Source of the DNA: Bacteroidales bacterium
GTDB taxonomy: Bacteria; Bacteroidota; Bacteroidia; Bacteroidales; UBA932
Length of the DNA stretch: 58,037 bases
NCBI GenBank assembly: GCA_029098505.1
Contig: JAQXOE010000006.1
Location: forward strand, 77,979 to 136,015
Direction of reading: 5' to 3'
Position numbers and translations under genes: made by a program
Shown: positions 17,134 through 26,339 of the stretch, piece by piece
Position numbering within the stretch: position 1 is the stretch's first letter
Layout: every line of letters begins with the position of its first letter
The notes under the pieces: model-generated
The model's input: the letters and a program-made list of their open reading frames with translations, nothing else
What the model was told of the DNA's origin: nothing
Database searches by the model: none

Positions 17134-18007
17134 TATCCCTTACTGCCGCTGCGCAAACTCTGGCAGCATCATCATCAGGGAGGCATTCCATATTATAACA
17201 AGGCACTGCAAGCACGGCCTTCTCCAGGCTCCGATGCAAGTGGGAAGCCATGGTCCTGTCATTCTTAAGCCCTGATACTGAAGAATATAAGGTCGCATAT
17301 GACTCCAGAATTCCCAGACGTACAGCCCTGTTTGCAGGGGCTTGCTTTATTCGCACAAAGGCTGCTGCCGGAAAAGAGAGATTCCGGTAACAAGGAAGCT
17401 TGCCACTCCAAGGCGAACCATAGATGCGAACACTTCCATCATCCATAATACGGAGCAATGGATTATCGTCATTGAGAAGCTCACTTCCCTCTACATTCTT
17501 GATCCATAGACGGCTGTGTGTGCTCTTGCCGCTGCCGCTCGGGCCGAGGAAGAGATAGGCTCTGCCACCATTGACAATGACGGATGCGTGCAATTCCAGC
17601 GTCTTCAGAGGAGCGGTGGCAAATGCGAACTGCAGCATAAGCGCATTGTTCAGTGCGAAGAGAAAATCCTCATCCGAACAGCAGAAGTGGGCGGAGCGGT
17701 AATCCGGGCTGAAAAGGACCCTGGCCTTCGGAGCCTCTCCGCGAGCCGGAGCAATGCAGGCAAGGACAGAGCCATCCGTTGTTCTGTAAAGCTCAATGCC
17801 TGTCTGCCCCTCATCGGGAGCCTCGTCACGATACAGCATTTTCGCAGCCTCAGCATCAAAAGAGCCCACCTTTTCAAGAATAAAGAGCGGTGGGGTGACA
17901 GTGTCAGCCTCAAATGGCTCATATTGAGCCAAAAGGGGCCTGAAATCCCTGTCGTCGGGCAAAATGATGCGGAAAACGTGCTCCGCCACTCGATAATCCT
18001 TGAACAT
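17108..18007 (-). CDS. HPr kinase/phosphorylase-like protein (HprK-type P-loop fold)
   Basis: The 299-residue protein has a C-terminal HprK-like P-loop domain: LELHASVI at 137-144, Walker A GPSGSGKS (155-162), then LLNDDNPLL and GSPWSGK. The N-terminal 130 residues are poorly conserved, as in HprK-like proteins of peptide-modification loci. It is not the carbon-regulation HprK, because the N-terminal domain and the phosphorylase signature of that enzyme are not recognisable. In other Bacteroidota such proteins occur beside PqqD-like proteins, S24/S26 peptidases and ABC exporters in RiPP-like or lasso-like loci. Here the peptidase and exporter follow but no PqqD-like protein is seen. Confidence 0.75.
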   Translation of the reverse strand: MFKDYRVAEHVFRIILPDDRDFRPLLAQYEPFEADTVTPPLFILEKVGSFDAEAAKMLYRDEAPDEGQTGIELYRTTDGSVLACIAPARGEAPKARVLFSPDYRSAHFCCSDEDFLFALNNALMLQFAFATAPLKTLELHASVIVNGGRAYLFLGPSGSGKSTHSRLWIKNVEGSELLNDDNPLLRIMDDGSVRIYGSPWSGKLPCYRNLSFPAAAFVRIKQAPANRAVRLGILESYATLYSSVSGLKNDRTMASHLHRSLEKAVLAVPCYNMECLPDDDAARVCAAAVRDNGEGSGNE

Positions 18008-18051
18008 AAGCGAAGATTAGAATAAGAAGTTCTAAGGTACTAAGAAATACA

Positions 18052-18095
18052 AACTTGAACAAAACATTTTTAGTATATTTGTAACTTGAACAAAA
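18052..18095 (+). promoter_or_regulatory. Promoter region of DUF4290-ftsK-lolA with a 13-bp direct repeat
   Basis: TATATTTG at 18074-18081 matches TAnnTTTG, 23 bases before the ATG at 18105. A TTG at 18055-18057 may serve as -33 box. AACTTGAACAAAA occurs at 18052-18064 and again at 18083-18095, on both sides of the -7 element, and could bind a regulator. Confidence 0.5.
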
Positions 18096-18104
18096 AGACT
18101 GACA

Positions 18105-18797
18105 ATGGAAGCCAACAACGACACAATAAAACTGTATTACAATACCGAGCGTGAAAAACTTCAAATGCCTGAATACGGCAGGAACATTCTCAGTATGGTG
18201 GAAATCCTGAAGGGTATCGAGGACAAGGAAAAGAGAAGCCTCCAGGCACGCGCCGTGGTCAAGGCTATGGAAGTACTTAATCCTCAGGTACATAGCCAGG
18301 AGAACTACGAGCAGAAGCTCTGGGATCACCTCTATCTTATAGCCGGACTTGACCTGGATATAGATGCACCTTATCCGGCTCCATCATTGGAAGAAATACA
18401 GTCCAAACCTCAAATTATTCCCCTGAAGAACAAACCTGTCAAAGCCAGCCATTACGGAAGGAATATCGAGAGTATCATTGACCTGATCGCAGCTGAGCCT
18501 GACGGTGAAATCAAGACCGCTATGATCAAGTCCCTGGCCGTCTATATGAGACAGCAGTACCTGATTTGGAACAAGGACAGTGTGGCGGACGAAACCATTT
18601 TCAAGGATATCGAGAAGCTTTCCGACTACCGCATCCGCGTTCCGGAAGGTATAAGCCTCACAAAAATCAATGACTCGGCTACCTTTGCGAGGCCGGGTAT
18701 GAGCATTAATGTGGGAGGAACGCAGCAGAACGCCCAGAACAGGAACAGAAACTGGATCAACAAGAAGAACCGCAGGCCAAACAATAGGAAGAAATAA
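18105..18797 (+). CDS. DUF4290 domain-containing protein
   Basis: The 230-residue protein matches the Bacteroidota family DUF4290. Residues about 10-180 are helical (LYYNTEREKLQMPEYGRNILSMVE, and later ASHYGRNIESIIDLIA, an internal echo of YGRNI). A low-complexity, strongly basic Asn/Arg/Lys tail (residues about 205-230, ending NNRKK) is likely to bind nucleic acid. No enzyme motif is visible. It precedes ftsK by two bases, so it is probably co-translated with a DNA translocase gene; a chromosome-related role is inference. Confidence 0.75.
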   Translation: MEANNDTIKLYYNTEREKLQMPEYGRNILSMVEILKGIEDKEKRSLQARAVVKAMEVLNPQVHSQENYEQKLWDHLYLIAGLDLDIDAPYPAPSLEEIQSKPQIIPLKNKPVKASHYGRNIESIIDLIAAEPDGEIKTAMIKSLAVYMRQQYLIWNKDSVADETIFKDIEKLSDYRIRVPEGISLTKINDSATFARPGMSINVGGTQQNAQNRNRNWINKKNRRPNNRKK

Positions 18798-18799
18798 GT

Positions 18800-21247
18800 A
18801 TGAAGTTGAAATTCTGGAGAACCTGGGATGACCACCAGAAAGCATCTGCCATTAAGGCTGTCGGAGTGGCTACGGGACTGTTTGCCCTGTTTTCACTGGT
18901 AGCTTCACTGTCCTATATCTTCACATGGAAGCAGGATCAAAGCCTGCTTACAGACCCAGATATGCTGGACAAGGCTGTGGATGTGGCCAATCTCGGAGGC
19001 AAGCTGGGCTTGAAGTGGGCCGATACCCTCGTAGGGGACTGGTTCGGCTGGGGCAGTTTTGCGCTCATACTCCTGCTCTTTGCAGTTTCGGCCAGACTGA
19101 TAGCCGGAAAATGGAAGCACTCTCTCCTGAAGACAGCATTGATTACCGTTTCCGGGGCCTTCATTGCCTCATTGGTCTTCTCCTTCCTGGGCGATCTGGT
19201 CGGTCTGGGCTGCCTTTACGGCTCCGGTATCGGAGGCAGCTGCGGCGCTTTCATTGCCGGAGGCCTGAACAATCTCTTCGGCCCTATATTGACGGCTGCA
19301 TTCCTTGCGGCTATTGTCTGTGCCTGGATTTTCCTCTGCAGCGACAGGTTCGCCCATTGGTTCAGTTCCCTTGGCAAGGCTGAAAATGCCGGAGCGAAAG
19401 CCCCGAAGCCTGAAGAAAAGACGGTGGTGGAAACTGAGCAGACTGAGCCAGCAAAGGCTCCGGCTATAGAGCTTGAGAATTTACCTGTTGAAAGGGAGAC
19501 TGAGGCTCAGACTGTCAACATTGCCCAGAATGAAACAGCGGCTTTGGATGAGAATCCTGTTCCGGACGAAGTCGTGGCGAAGGGCGATAATGACTGGAAG
19601 CCATTGGAGAGCGAGGGCAATTTCGAGATTGACAGAGGTGAGGAAATCGCTACCGAGGTCAAGAAGGACCTTCCTAAAATCGATGTTCGCCTGGACCCTC
19701 CCGAGGGGCTTCCAAGTTATAATATGCTAGAGCTTGAACTGCTCAAGGACCACGCGGAGAACAACCACATAGTATCCGACGAGGAGCTCAACCGAAACAA
19801 CAACAAGATACGTTCTACCCTTAAGAACTACAAGATAGACATCATCGATGTCAAGGCTGTAGTCGGACCTACAGTGACCCTGTACAAGGTATATCCTGCT
19901 CCGGGCGTAAAGATTGCGAGCATCAAGAAACTTAATGATGACATAGCTATGTCACTGAATGCCAGAGGAGTACGTATCACCACCCTTCCAGATTCAGTGG
20001 GCATAGAGGTGGCGAACGATACACCTTCCATCGTGCCGGTAAAGGGCTTGCTGAACGACGAGGCTTTCAGGAACAGCAAGGCCGAACTGCCTGTGGCCAT
20101 AGGATGTAACATCCAGAAAAAGGTGAAGGTCTTCGATCTCGCGGATGCTCCCCACCTGCTGGTTGCCGGAGCTACGAAACAGGGAAAGTCTGTGGGATTG
20201 AACGTACTCGTATCGTCATTGCTCTTCTCGAAACATCCTGCCGAGCTCAAGCTCGTTTTCATTGACCCGAAGATGGTGGAGTTCACCCCATATGGAAGGC
20301 TTCTGAAGCATTATCTCGCCGTATTGCCGACGGCTGCAGACGAAGAGGAGGAAAAGAGCCAGTCCATCGTCAAGGACCCGAAGAACGCGGAAAGGATACT
20401 GCGCTCACTCTGCATAGAGATGGACGAAAGATACCAGCTGCTCAGCAAGGCCTATGTTAACAATATCAAACTCTACAACGAGAGATATAAGAATCATAAA
20501 CTGAATCCTCAGAACGGACACAAGTATATGCCTTATCTGGTAGTCATCATAGACGAGTACGCCGATCTGGCAATGTCAGGAGGAAACGGTTCCGAGGGCA
20601 AGAATATGCAGAGGAGCATTATGTCTTCAATCGTGCGCCTCGCCCAGAAGGGACGAGCAGCGGGCATACACGTGGTCATTGCGACCCAGAGGCCTTCGGT
20701 CGATGTCATTACGGGACTCATTAAGGCCAATTTCCCTTCACGTATTGCCTTTCGCGTTTCTACAAAAACCGACTCCGGCACCATACTCGACACCTCGGGT
20801 GCAGAGAAACTGATAGGACGCGGAGATATGCTCTATTATGCGGGAGTGGATACCGAGAGAATACAGTGCGGATATATTGACAGTGATGAAATCAATGCCA
20901 TCACGAATTATATCGAGAAGCAGACCGGTTACGGAAAGTGCTATAACACACCATTTTACCTCCCTGACCCTGACCCTGCTGACGGAGAAGGCGGAGGCGG
21001 TATGATAGATATGAAGGATCTCGATGAGCGCTTCGAAGAGGCTGCCAGAATGGTAGTTATGACACAAAAAGGCTCAACTTCCGATATTCAGAGACGTCTT
21101 GGTATGGGATATGCAAAGGCAGGTCGTGTAATGGATCAGTTGGAGGCGGCAGGCATCGTGGGTCCTCAGGAGGGTTCGAAGCCGCGCCAAGTGCTCATTT
21201 CAAATATGGATGACCTCGAGCTGATTCTCAAAGCATATCAGAAGTAA
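18800..21247 (+). CDS. ftsK: DNA translocase FtsK/SpoIIIE
   Basis: The 815-residue protein has four N-terminal membrane helices (about 19-41, 84-101, 112-131, 163-180) and an acidic linker (190-290). The FtsK alpha and beta domains follow, with Walker A GATKQGKS (457-464) and Walker B in VVIIDEYADL. There is a C-terminal winged-helix gamma domain (STSDIQRRLGMGYAKAGRVMDQLEAAGIVG) that reads the polarity sequences. It pumps DNA at the division septum and activates dimer resolution. The linker is short compared with gammaproteobacterial FtsK. Its stop overlaps the next ATG by one base. Confidence 0.95.
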   Translation: MKLKFWRTWDDHQKASAIKAVGVATGLFALFSLVASLSYIFTWKQDQSLLTDPDMLDKAVDVANLGGKLGLKWADTLVGDWFGWGSFALILLLFAVSARLIAGKWKHSLLKTALITVSGAFIASLVFSFLGDLVGLGCLYGSGIGGSCGAFIAGGLNNLFGPILTAAFLAAIVCAWIFLCSDRFAHWFSSLGKAENAGAKAPKPEEKTVVETEQTEPAKAPAIELENLPVERETEAQTVNIAQNETAALDENPVPDEVVAKGDNDWKPLESEGNFEIDRGEEIATEVKKDLPKIDVRLDPPEGLPSYNMLELELLKDHAENNHIVSDEELNRNNNKIRSTLKNYKIDIIDVKAVVGPTVTLYKVYPAPGVKIASIKKLNDDIAMSLNARGVRITTLPDSVGIEVANDTPSIVPVKGLLNDEAFRNSKAELPVAIGCNIQKKVKVFDLADAPHLLVAGATKQGKSVGLNVLVSSLLFSKHPAELKLVFIDPKMVEFTPYGRLLKHYLAVLPTAADEEEEKSQSIVKDPKNAERILRSLCIEMDERYQLLSKAYVNNIKLYNERYKNHKLNPQNGHKYMPYLVVIIDEYADLAMSGGNGSEGKNMQRSIMSSIVRLAQKGRAAGIHVVIATQRPSVDVITGLIKANFPSRIAFRVSTKTDSGTILDTSGAEKLIGRGDMLYYAGVDTERIQCGYIDSDEINAITNYIEKQTGYGKCYNTPFYLPDPDPADGEGGGGMIDMKDLDERFEEAARMVVMTQKGSTSDIQRRLGMGYAKAGRVMDQLEAAGIVGPQEGSKPRQVLISNMDDLELILKAYQK

Positions 21248-21900
21248 TGAGAATATTGACAAAAGCCCTTGTTTGCATGGCGCTGCTGTTTGCCGGCGCC
21301 TCACCCTTCACAGCCTTGGCTCAAACGGTCTCGGCTGCTTCAACCCCTGCTGCCGCATTCGCGAAAAGCCTCCAAGGCAGGCTCGCTTCTTTCGACTACA
21401 GTTACTCGATGAGCGGTTCCCTTCCGATGAACGGCTCCGGTTCAGTCAGGCTCCAGGGCGATGCCTTCACTATGGAGGGCAATGGCCTGGACATACGCTG
21501 CGACGGCAAGACGCGTTGGACCGTGGATGTAGTAGCGGAGGAGTGCTATATCGAAAACATTGAAGCTCAGGAACTTGACTACGAGGCAAATCCCGCGCTA
21601 CTGGTCGGTGCACTGGACAGCGCCTTCAACTACAAGGACAGCGGCACTGCCAGCTTCAATGGGAAGAGCGTAAGCGAAATCAGACTGGTGCCAAAGAAGA
21701 AGGGCAGCAGCATAAAGGAAGTGTCGCTCTTTCTGACTCAGGGCAATCAGCCCGCAGGAGTCAATATCAGTACCTCCGACGGAAACCTCATCGCCATCAC
21801 CATCAGGAACTACAAACTGGACAACTCCTTGGATCTCAGCTCTTTCAGACTGAATACCAAGGAGTTGGGCAAGGATTATATCATCACCGACCTGAGATAG
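21247..21900 (+). CDS. LolA-like outer-membrane lipoprotein carrier protein
   Basis: The 217-residue protein has a cleavable signal peptide (MRILTKALVCMALLFAGASP, cleavage near ALAQ). It then has a LolA-type half-barrel pattern: YSYSMSGSLPMNGSGSVRLQGDAFTMEGNGLDIRCDGKTRWTVD in pieces, DEVxxY-like spacing, and the closing FRLNTKELGKDYIITDLR. LolA carries lipoproteins across the periplasm to the outer membrane. Its ATG overlaps the ftsK stop (TAATG), a conserved order in Bacteroidota. No LolB is expected in this phylum. Confidence 0.8.
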   Translation: MRILTKALVCMALLFAGASPFTALAQTVSAASTPAAAFAKSLQGRLASFDYSYSMSGSLPMNGSGSVRLQGDAFTMEGNGLDIRCDGKTRWTVDVVAEECYIENIEAQELDYEANPALLVGALDSAFNYKDSGTASFNGKSVSEIRLVPKKKGSSIKEVSLFLTQGNQPAGVNISTSDGNLIAITIRNYKLDNSLDLSSFRLNTKELGKDYIITDLR

Positions 21901-21909
21901 CCGGAATGC

Positions 21910-22500
21910 CTATTCAGGAAGAGTGTCAAGCATAACCGAATGGCGGACAGCCACTACAGTTTCAGCGTCCTTGACAATATCAAGTATATGCAGGCCAAAG
22001 GCAATGGCGTGTCCTGCGCTTCTTCCGCTGACTACCCGTCCATCTGTCACTGCAGGCCTTGGCGAGAATCTGGCTCCCTTTTCCTCAAGATAGCCTTCGA
22101 AGCTGTCAAAGCAGGTGAAGTTCTTCCCCTCAATACCTTTCAACTGGCTGAGTACCAGTCCTGGAGCAGCGCAGATAGCCGCTACCGAGCCACCGGCCCC
22201 ATAGTGCTCGTTCATCATTGACATAAGTTCCTGACAGGCTGCAAGATTCTTGGTTCCCGGCATTCCTCCCGGGAAAACCATAAAGTCTTTTTCACAGCAG
22301 TCTCCTGCTGAACAGGCCTGACGGTATTCAGAGAATGTGAGATCTGCCTTTACGCTCACTCCGTGAGATGACTTAACGATGCTGTCTTCAGTAATAGAAA
22401 CAAGCTTTACATCCACTCCACCCCTGCGGAGGATGTCAGCAGTAGCGAGAGCCTCAACTTCCTCGAAGCCTTCGGCAAGAAAAATGCTAACGCCTTTCAT
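21910..22500 (-). CDS. DJ-1/PfpI family protein (YajL/glyoxalase-type)
   Basis: The 196-residue protein has the DJ-1 features FLAEGFEEVEALATADILRR (with the active-site Glu), VFPGGMPGTKNL, and the nucleophile elbow AAICAAPGLVLSQ holding the reactive Cys. It ends with RSAGHAIAFGLHILD. Proposed activities in the family are protein/nucleotide deglycation, methylglyoxal removal and redox-dependent chaperoning; these are debated, so I give only the family. It is convergent with the lolA-like gene and divergent from manA. Confidence 0.9.
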   Translation of the reverse strand: MKGVSIFLAEGFEEVEALATADILRRGGVDVKLVSITEDSIVKSSHGVSVKADLTFSEYRQACSAGDCCEKDFMVFPGGMPGTKNLAACQELMSMMNEHYGAGGSVAAICAAPGLVLSQLKGIEGKNFTCFDSFEGYLEEKGARFSPRPAVTDGRVVSGRSAGHAIAFGLHILDIVKDAETVVAVRHSVMLDTLPE

Positions 22501-22580
22501 ATCCAGTCTTTCCTTTTTATCGTAATGATTCTTTGCTTTGCGAAGTTACGTTTTTTTCGTTTACTTTGTGCGATATAATT

Positions 22581-23696
22581 ATGGAAGAGATTAAGAAACT
22601 ATACCCCCTCAGCTTCCTCCCCATCGCTGAAACCTACGATTGGGGCGGCGACAGGCTGCACAGACTTTATGAGAAACAGTTTATCGAGACCGATGACCAA
22701 GGCAGTGAAAAGCTTCTTCCCAAGGATGCCGGAGTAGCTGAAAGCCACGAACTTGCAGACCTTGGTTACAGGGATTCACAGGTTCGGGAAGGATGGCTCG
22801 CCGGAAATACCATAGGAGAACTTATGGATATGTACCTGGACCGCATAGTAGGAGAAAGCGCTTTCAAGAGTTTCGGCCGCCAGTTCCCGGTAGGAGTGAA
22901 GTTCATCAGCGCAGAGGAGAGAATACCCCTGCAAGTGCATCCCAACGACGAAATTGCCGCAGAAAGATATGATTTCCTGGGCAAAGCGAAGCTATGGTAC
23001 GTGGTGGACGCTGACGAGAACTCGAAAATCTATATGGGCTTCAAGGAGGATGCTGACGTCAGCGATTTCTACCAAAGAAGCCTGAGCGGAGATATGGAGT
23101 CCCTGCTGAATGTCATCAGGCCGAAGAAGGGAGATTGGTTTATGATTGAACCGGGAACGGTTCATTCGGCAGCGGCTGTCACATTGCTCGAAATCAGCGA
23201 AGCCTCCCCTCTCGATTTCTGCATCACAGGATGGGGTAAGACCGTTTCGGAAGTCGAGTTCGATAGTGCTCTCAGCGTGGTCGAAGCTTTGGATTTCATT
23301 GATTACAAGGCATATAAGCCTCAGCCTAAGAAACTTAACGGAGAAGGCGGGAGTCCTACAGAGCAGCTGGTTAAAAGGCCTGAGTTCTCCATCAGCAAGA
23401 TTGCGCTCAAGGATCCGCTTCACGTATTCGCAGCCAAGGCAGACAGTTTCTCAATATACACCTGTCTGGAAGGAGAGGCTTCGATTCAAGTTCCTGACGA
23501 GCAGAACAGGATGGAGAACTATATCCTGAGTGCTGGTTCGACTATGCTCGTCCCGGCAGAGATTGAGGATTTCTATCTGGTTCCGCGCCAGAGCGGAACA
23601 GTGCTGATCGAGACCTTCCTAGAGGACATTGAGACTCCGGACCCTTACATTGACCCGAACGCTGAAGAGAGACTTCCGGAAGACGAGGAGGATTAA
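22581..23696 (+). CDS. manA: Class I mannose-6-phosphate isomerase
   Basis: The 371-residue protein starts at ATG 22581 (MEEIKKLYPLSFLPIAETYDWGGDRL). An upstream in-frame ATG at 22533 is rejected because a promoter-like TACTTTG (22562-22568) lies between. Zinc ligands are in IPLQVHPND, and further conserved segments are GDWFMIEPGTVHSAA and LLEISEASPLDF. It interconverts mannose 6-phosphate and fructose 6-phosphate for sugar use and glycan precursor supply. The RNA-binding S4 gene begins two bases after its stop. Confidence 0.9.
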   Translation: MEEIKKLYPLSFLPIAETYDWGGDRLHRLYEKQFIETDDQGSEKLLPKDAGVAESHELADLGYRDSQVREGWLAGNTIGELMDMYLDRIVGESAFKSFGRQFPVGVKFISAEERIPLQVHPNDEIAAERYDFLGKAKLWYVVDADENSKIYMGFKEDADVSDFYQRSLSGDMESLLNVIRPKKGDWFMIEPGTVHSAAAVTLLEISEASPLDFCITGWGKTVSEVEFDSALSVVEALDFIDYKAYKPQPKKLNGEGGSPTEQLVKRPEFSISKIALKDPLHVFAAKADSFSIYTCLEGEASIQVPDEQNRMENYILSAGSTMLVPAEIEDFYLVPRQSGTVLIETFLEDIETPDPYIDPNAEERLPEDEED

Positions 23697-23698
23697 TT

Positions 23699-24109
23699 AT
23701 GGCAGACAGCACGAGAATCGACAAATATATTTGGGCAATCAGGCTTTTCAAAACCAGAAGCGAAGCTACCGAGGCCTGCAATGGCAATAAGGTGCAGCTG
23801 AACGGAGTAGCGGCCAAGCCCTCCAAGACAGTCAAGGCTGGAGATTCCATCTCCGTCAGGAAGGGTGCGGTCCAATACAGCTACAAGGTATTGAGAATCG
23901 CGGAAAACAGGATGGGAGCACAGCTCGTTCCCGAGTTTGCCGAGAACCTGACACCCCAGTCCGAACTGGACAAGCTTCACGCCCCTCGCGAGACTTTCTT
24001 TGTCAAAAGGGACAGGGGCAGCGGACGCCCAACAAAGAAGGACAGGCGCGAAATGGATGCGCTTTGGGATGGCATAGATTTCTCGTCAGGCTACTCCGAC
24101 GAGGATTGA
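23699..24109 (+). CDS. S4-domain RNA-binding protein, Hsp15-like
   Basis: The 136-residue protein has an N-terminal S4 domain (RIDKYIWAIRLFKTRSEATEACNGNKVQLNG, seen in pieces, residues about 6-38). A basic C-terminus follows (FFVKRDRGSGRPTKKDRRE). This is the Hsp15/YrfH arrangement; Hsp15 binds stalled 50S subunits that carry nascent chains and helps recycle them after heat stress. It is probably co-transcribed with manA (two-base gap). The downstream neighbour alr is convergent. Confidence 0.85.
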   Translation: MADSTRIDKYIWAIRLFKTRSEATEACNGNKVQLNGVAAKPSKTVKAGDSISVRKGAVQYSYKVLRIAENRMGAQLVPEFAENLTPQSELDKLHAPRETFFVKRDRGSGRPTKKDRREMDALWDGIDFSSGYSDED

Positions 24110-24128
24110 GCCTCTGCCTTGCCCGGAC

Positions 24129-25247
24129 TTAGCGTTTGATGACCCTTTCCACTCTTTGAGGCACGGAAGTCATTATCTCATAAGGAATTGTATCCAGGAT
24201 AGCGGCTAGTTCAGAGGCCGTAGGATCGCTGCCGAAAATGGTCACCGTATCTCCTGGTTCGACGTCCAGACCCGTCACGTCAATCATACACATATCCATA
24301 CAGATATTGCCTATGGTAGGCGCTCTGTGGCCATTGACCGAAAAGGAAGCGCGGCCGCAGCCGAGATGTCTGTCAATTCCGTCAGCATACCCCACTGGTA
24401 TGGTGGCAATGACTGTTCCCTCAGGAGCGATTCTGCCGTGTCTGCCATAGCCTATGGTTCCATCCCCGGGAGACAGGGTCTTGACCTGAAGGACCTTGAC
24501 TTTCAGGGAAGCGACGGGTTTAAGCTTTACTCCCGGCAGTGCACTGATGCCGTAGATGCCTATACCCAATCTTACCATATCGAACTGGAACTGCGGAAAG
24601 CGCTGGATACCGGCAGAATTAAGTATATGATACATAGGCTTATAGCCAAGTCCAGAGCTTATGGAGTCGGCATTGGCCTTGAACATCGAAATCTGCCCAA
24701 GGGTGAAAGCATCCTCCTGCGGGTCTTCCGAAGCAGCGAGGTGGGAGTAGCAGGATTTGACCCTCACCCTTGAATCGGCTCCATTAAGCAGAAAACTCTT
24801 GAGTTCTTCTATTTCGCTGCCCATAAAGCCCAGCCTGTGCATACCTGTATCCAGCTTTATGTGTATGGGATAATCCTTAATATTGCGTCCTGCAAGATAA
24901 GAACAGAACGCCTTCAAAGTATATAGATTCGGTATTCCTGGCTCAAGCCTGTTGTCCACTATCTCCTGGAAGAAATCAATTCCGGCAGTGAGCACCAGAA
25001 TTGGAAGACTAATTCCCGCACGCCTTAATTCCATACCCTCAACAGGAAGGGCTACTGCCAGGTAATCGGCACCGCAATCCTGCATCATATGGGCGAATTC
25101 CGCAGAACCGTGGCCATAGGCATTGGCCTTAACAAGCACAAGAAGCCTGGTCGAAGGCTCGAGCAAGGACCTGAAATAGCGGTAATTGTCCCTGCAAGCG
25201 CCGAGATTTAGCTCAAGTCTGGAAAAATCTGTATCTTTATGCTGCAT
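24129..25247 (-). CDS. alr: Alanine racemase
   Basis: The 372-residue PLP enzyme has the cofactor lysine in VLVKANAYGHG near the N-terminus. Further motifs are the barrel segment HIKLDTGMHRLGF, FDMVRLGIGIYG, and the catalytic tyrosine in GTIGYGRHGRI. PTIGNICMDMCMIDVTG follows in the C-terminal domain. It makes D-alanine for peptidoglycan. It stands alone (not fused to MurF) and has a TAnnTTTG element at 25270-25277. Confidence 0.94.
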   Translation of the reverse strand: MQHKDTDFSRLELNLGACRDNYRYFRSLLEPSTRLLVLVKANAYGHGSAEFAHMMQDCGADYLAVALPVEGMELRRAGISLPILVLTAGIDFFQEIVDNRLEPGIPNLYTLKAFCSYLAGRNIKDYPIHIKLDTGMHRLGFMGSEIEELKSFLLNGADSRVRVKSCYSHLAASEDPQEDAFTLGQISMFKANADSISSGLGYKPMYHILNSAGIQRFPQFQFDMVRLGIGIYGISALPGVKLKPVASLKVKVLQVKTLSPGDGTIGYGRHGRIAPEGTVIATIPVGYADGIDRHLGCGRASFSVNGHRAPTIGNICMDMCMIDVTGLDVEPGDTVTIFGSDPTASELAAILDTIPYEIMTSVPQRVERVIKR

Positions 25248-25269
25248 ATACGGTCGCGTTAAACGGGCA

Positions 25270-25277
25270 CAAAATTA
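25270..25277 (-). promoter_or_regulatory. -7 promoter element for alr
   Basis: Reverse strand TAATTTTG matches TAnnTTTG, 22 bases before the alr ATG at 25247. Confidence 0.5.
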
Positions 25278-25387
25278 CTAAAAAAAAGCGTTTCTTGCGA
25301 CAAAATGTCATACAAGCACACAGGCTTGGTTTTTGATACCCTTATACCGGCAATATTGCCATAAAACCTGACAATTGAAGAAAAAAA

Positions 25388-26062
25388 ATGAACATTTGGC
25401 TGATAATGATTCTCGTGATGGTAGCCAGCTACATCATCCAGGCTATACTTCAGAGCAAATTCCAGAAGTACTCGAAGATTCCGAACGACAGAATGCTCAC
25501 AGGAGCGGAAATCGCCAGAAAGATGCTCGAAGACAATGGAATCTATAATGTAAATGTAACCTGCGTTCCCGGGCAATTGACAGACCACTTCAATCCCGAG
25601 ACTATGACGGTGAACCTCAGCGAAAGCGTCTATAGCCAGAGGAGCATCGCAGCTGCGGCCGTTGCAGCACACGAATGCGGCCATGCAGTGCAGCACGCCC
25701 AGGGCTATGCCCCATTGAGACTCCGCACCGCCCTCGTACCCGTGGTCAATTTCGCCAGCAATGTTGTGCAATGGGTGCTGCTCGCAGGTGTGCTCCTGAT
25801 CAATATCACACCTTCGCTGCTATGGTTGGGAATCGCCCTCTTCGCAATGAGTACACTTTTCAGCATCGTCACACTGCCTGTAGAGATTAATGCCAGCCAG
25901 AGGGCCGTCAGCTGGCTCAAGCGCAGCAATATCGCTTCAGCTGAAACTGCCCCTTGGGCAATCGATGCGCTGAAGTGGGCTGCTTATACTTATGTGATAG
26001 CCGTAATAGGCTCCCTCGCCACCCTGCTCTACTACGTGTCAATGGCCAGGAGCAGAGACTAG
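25388..26062 (+). CDS. YugP-like zinc metallopeptidase, membrane-bound
   Basis: The 224-residue protein has an N-terminal membrane helix, the zinc-protease motif AAHECGHAVQHA (HExxH-type with His-Glu-Cys-Gly-His), and two or three further helices after it (VVQWVLLAGVLLIN, LGIALFAMSTLFSIV, YVIAVIGSLATLLYY). This matches the neutral zinc metallopeptidase family PF04298 (Bacillus YugP), whose substrate is unknown. The stop shares four bases (CTAG) with the stop of the reverse small gene at 26059. The ATG at 25388 follows an A-rich stretch as usual for SD-less starts. Confidence 0.9.
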   Translation: MNIWLIMILVMVASYIIQAILQSKFQKYSKIPNDRMLTGAEIARKMLEDNGIYNVNVTCVPGQLTDHFNPETMTVNLSESVYSQRSIAAAAVAAHECGHAVQHAQGYAPLRLRTALVPVVNFASNVVQWVLLAGVLLINITPSLLWLGIALFAMSTLFSIVTLPVEINASQRAVSWLKRSNIASAETAPWAIDALKWAAYTYVIAVIGSLATLLYYVSMARSRD

Positions 26063-26301
26063 AACAGCGTAGGATGCTTCTCGTCCAGTCCGGAGAGTAT
26101 TCTCTCCATTATGGCCTGACGATACAGTGAGGACCTCGCGGAAATCTTGAACTGGCGGCAATATTCCTTTACCGCTGCCAGCTCATAGTCATTCAAATAG
26201 ATTACCTGCCTGTGGGTACGGCGGAGAGATTCTCTCTGCCTGTCCAGAAAATCAGGGGATACGGCCGGAAGCTTTTTTCCGGTCTTTTTCTTAGCTGCCA
26301 T
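26059..26301 (-). CDS. Small protein with a ribbon-helix-helix-like segment
   Basis: The start is taken at ATG 26301 (MAAKKKTGKKL), giving 80 residues. An earlier ATG at 26403 would run into the TSCPD gene and add non-conserved residues. The N-terminus is Lys-rich. Residues about 33-70 (VIYLNDYELAAVKEYCRQF, then ISARSSLYRQAIMERIL) have the strand-helix-helix spacing of MetJ/Arc proteins, so DNA binding is plausible. It lies 38 bases downstream of the TSCPD gene on the same strand and is probably co-transcribed. Family not recognised. Confidence 0.6.
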   Translation of the reverse strand: MAAKKKTGKKLPAVSPDFLDRQRESLRRTHRQVIYLNDYELAAVKEYCRQFKISARSSLYRQAIMERILSGLDEKHPTLF

Positions 26302-26339
26302 AATCAGGTGGTTTTCACAAAGATATACAATGGAAGGAA

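Noticed and set aside
25259..25771. Reverse frame of 170 codons over the start of the YugP-like gene
   Set aside because: The forward gene has a zinc-protease motif and membrane helices; the reverse frame is a mirror product of codon bias and would cover the alr promoter.
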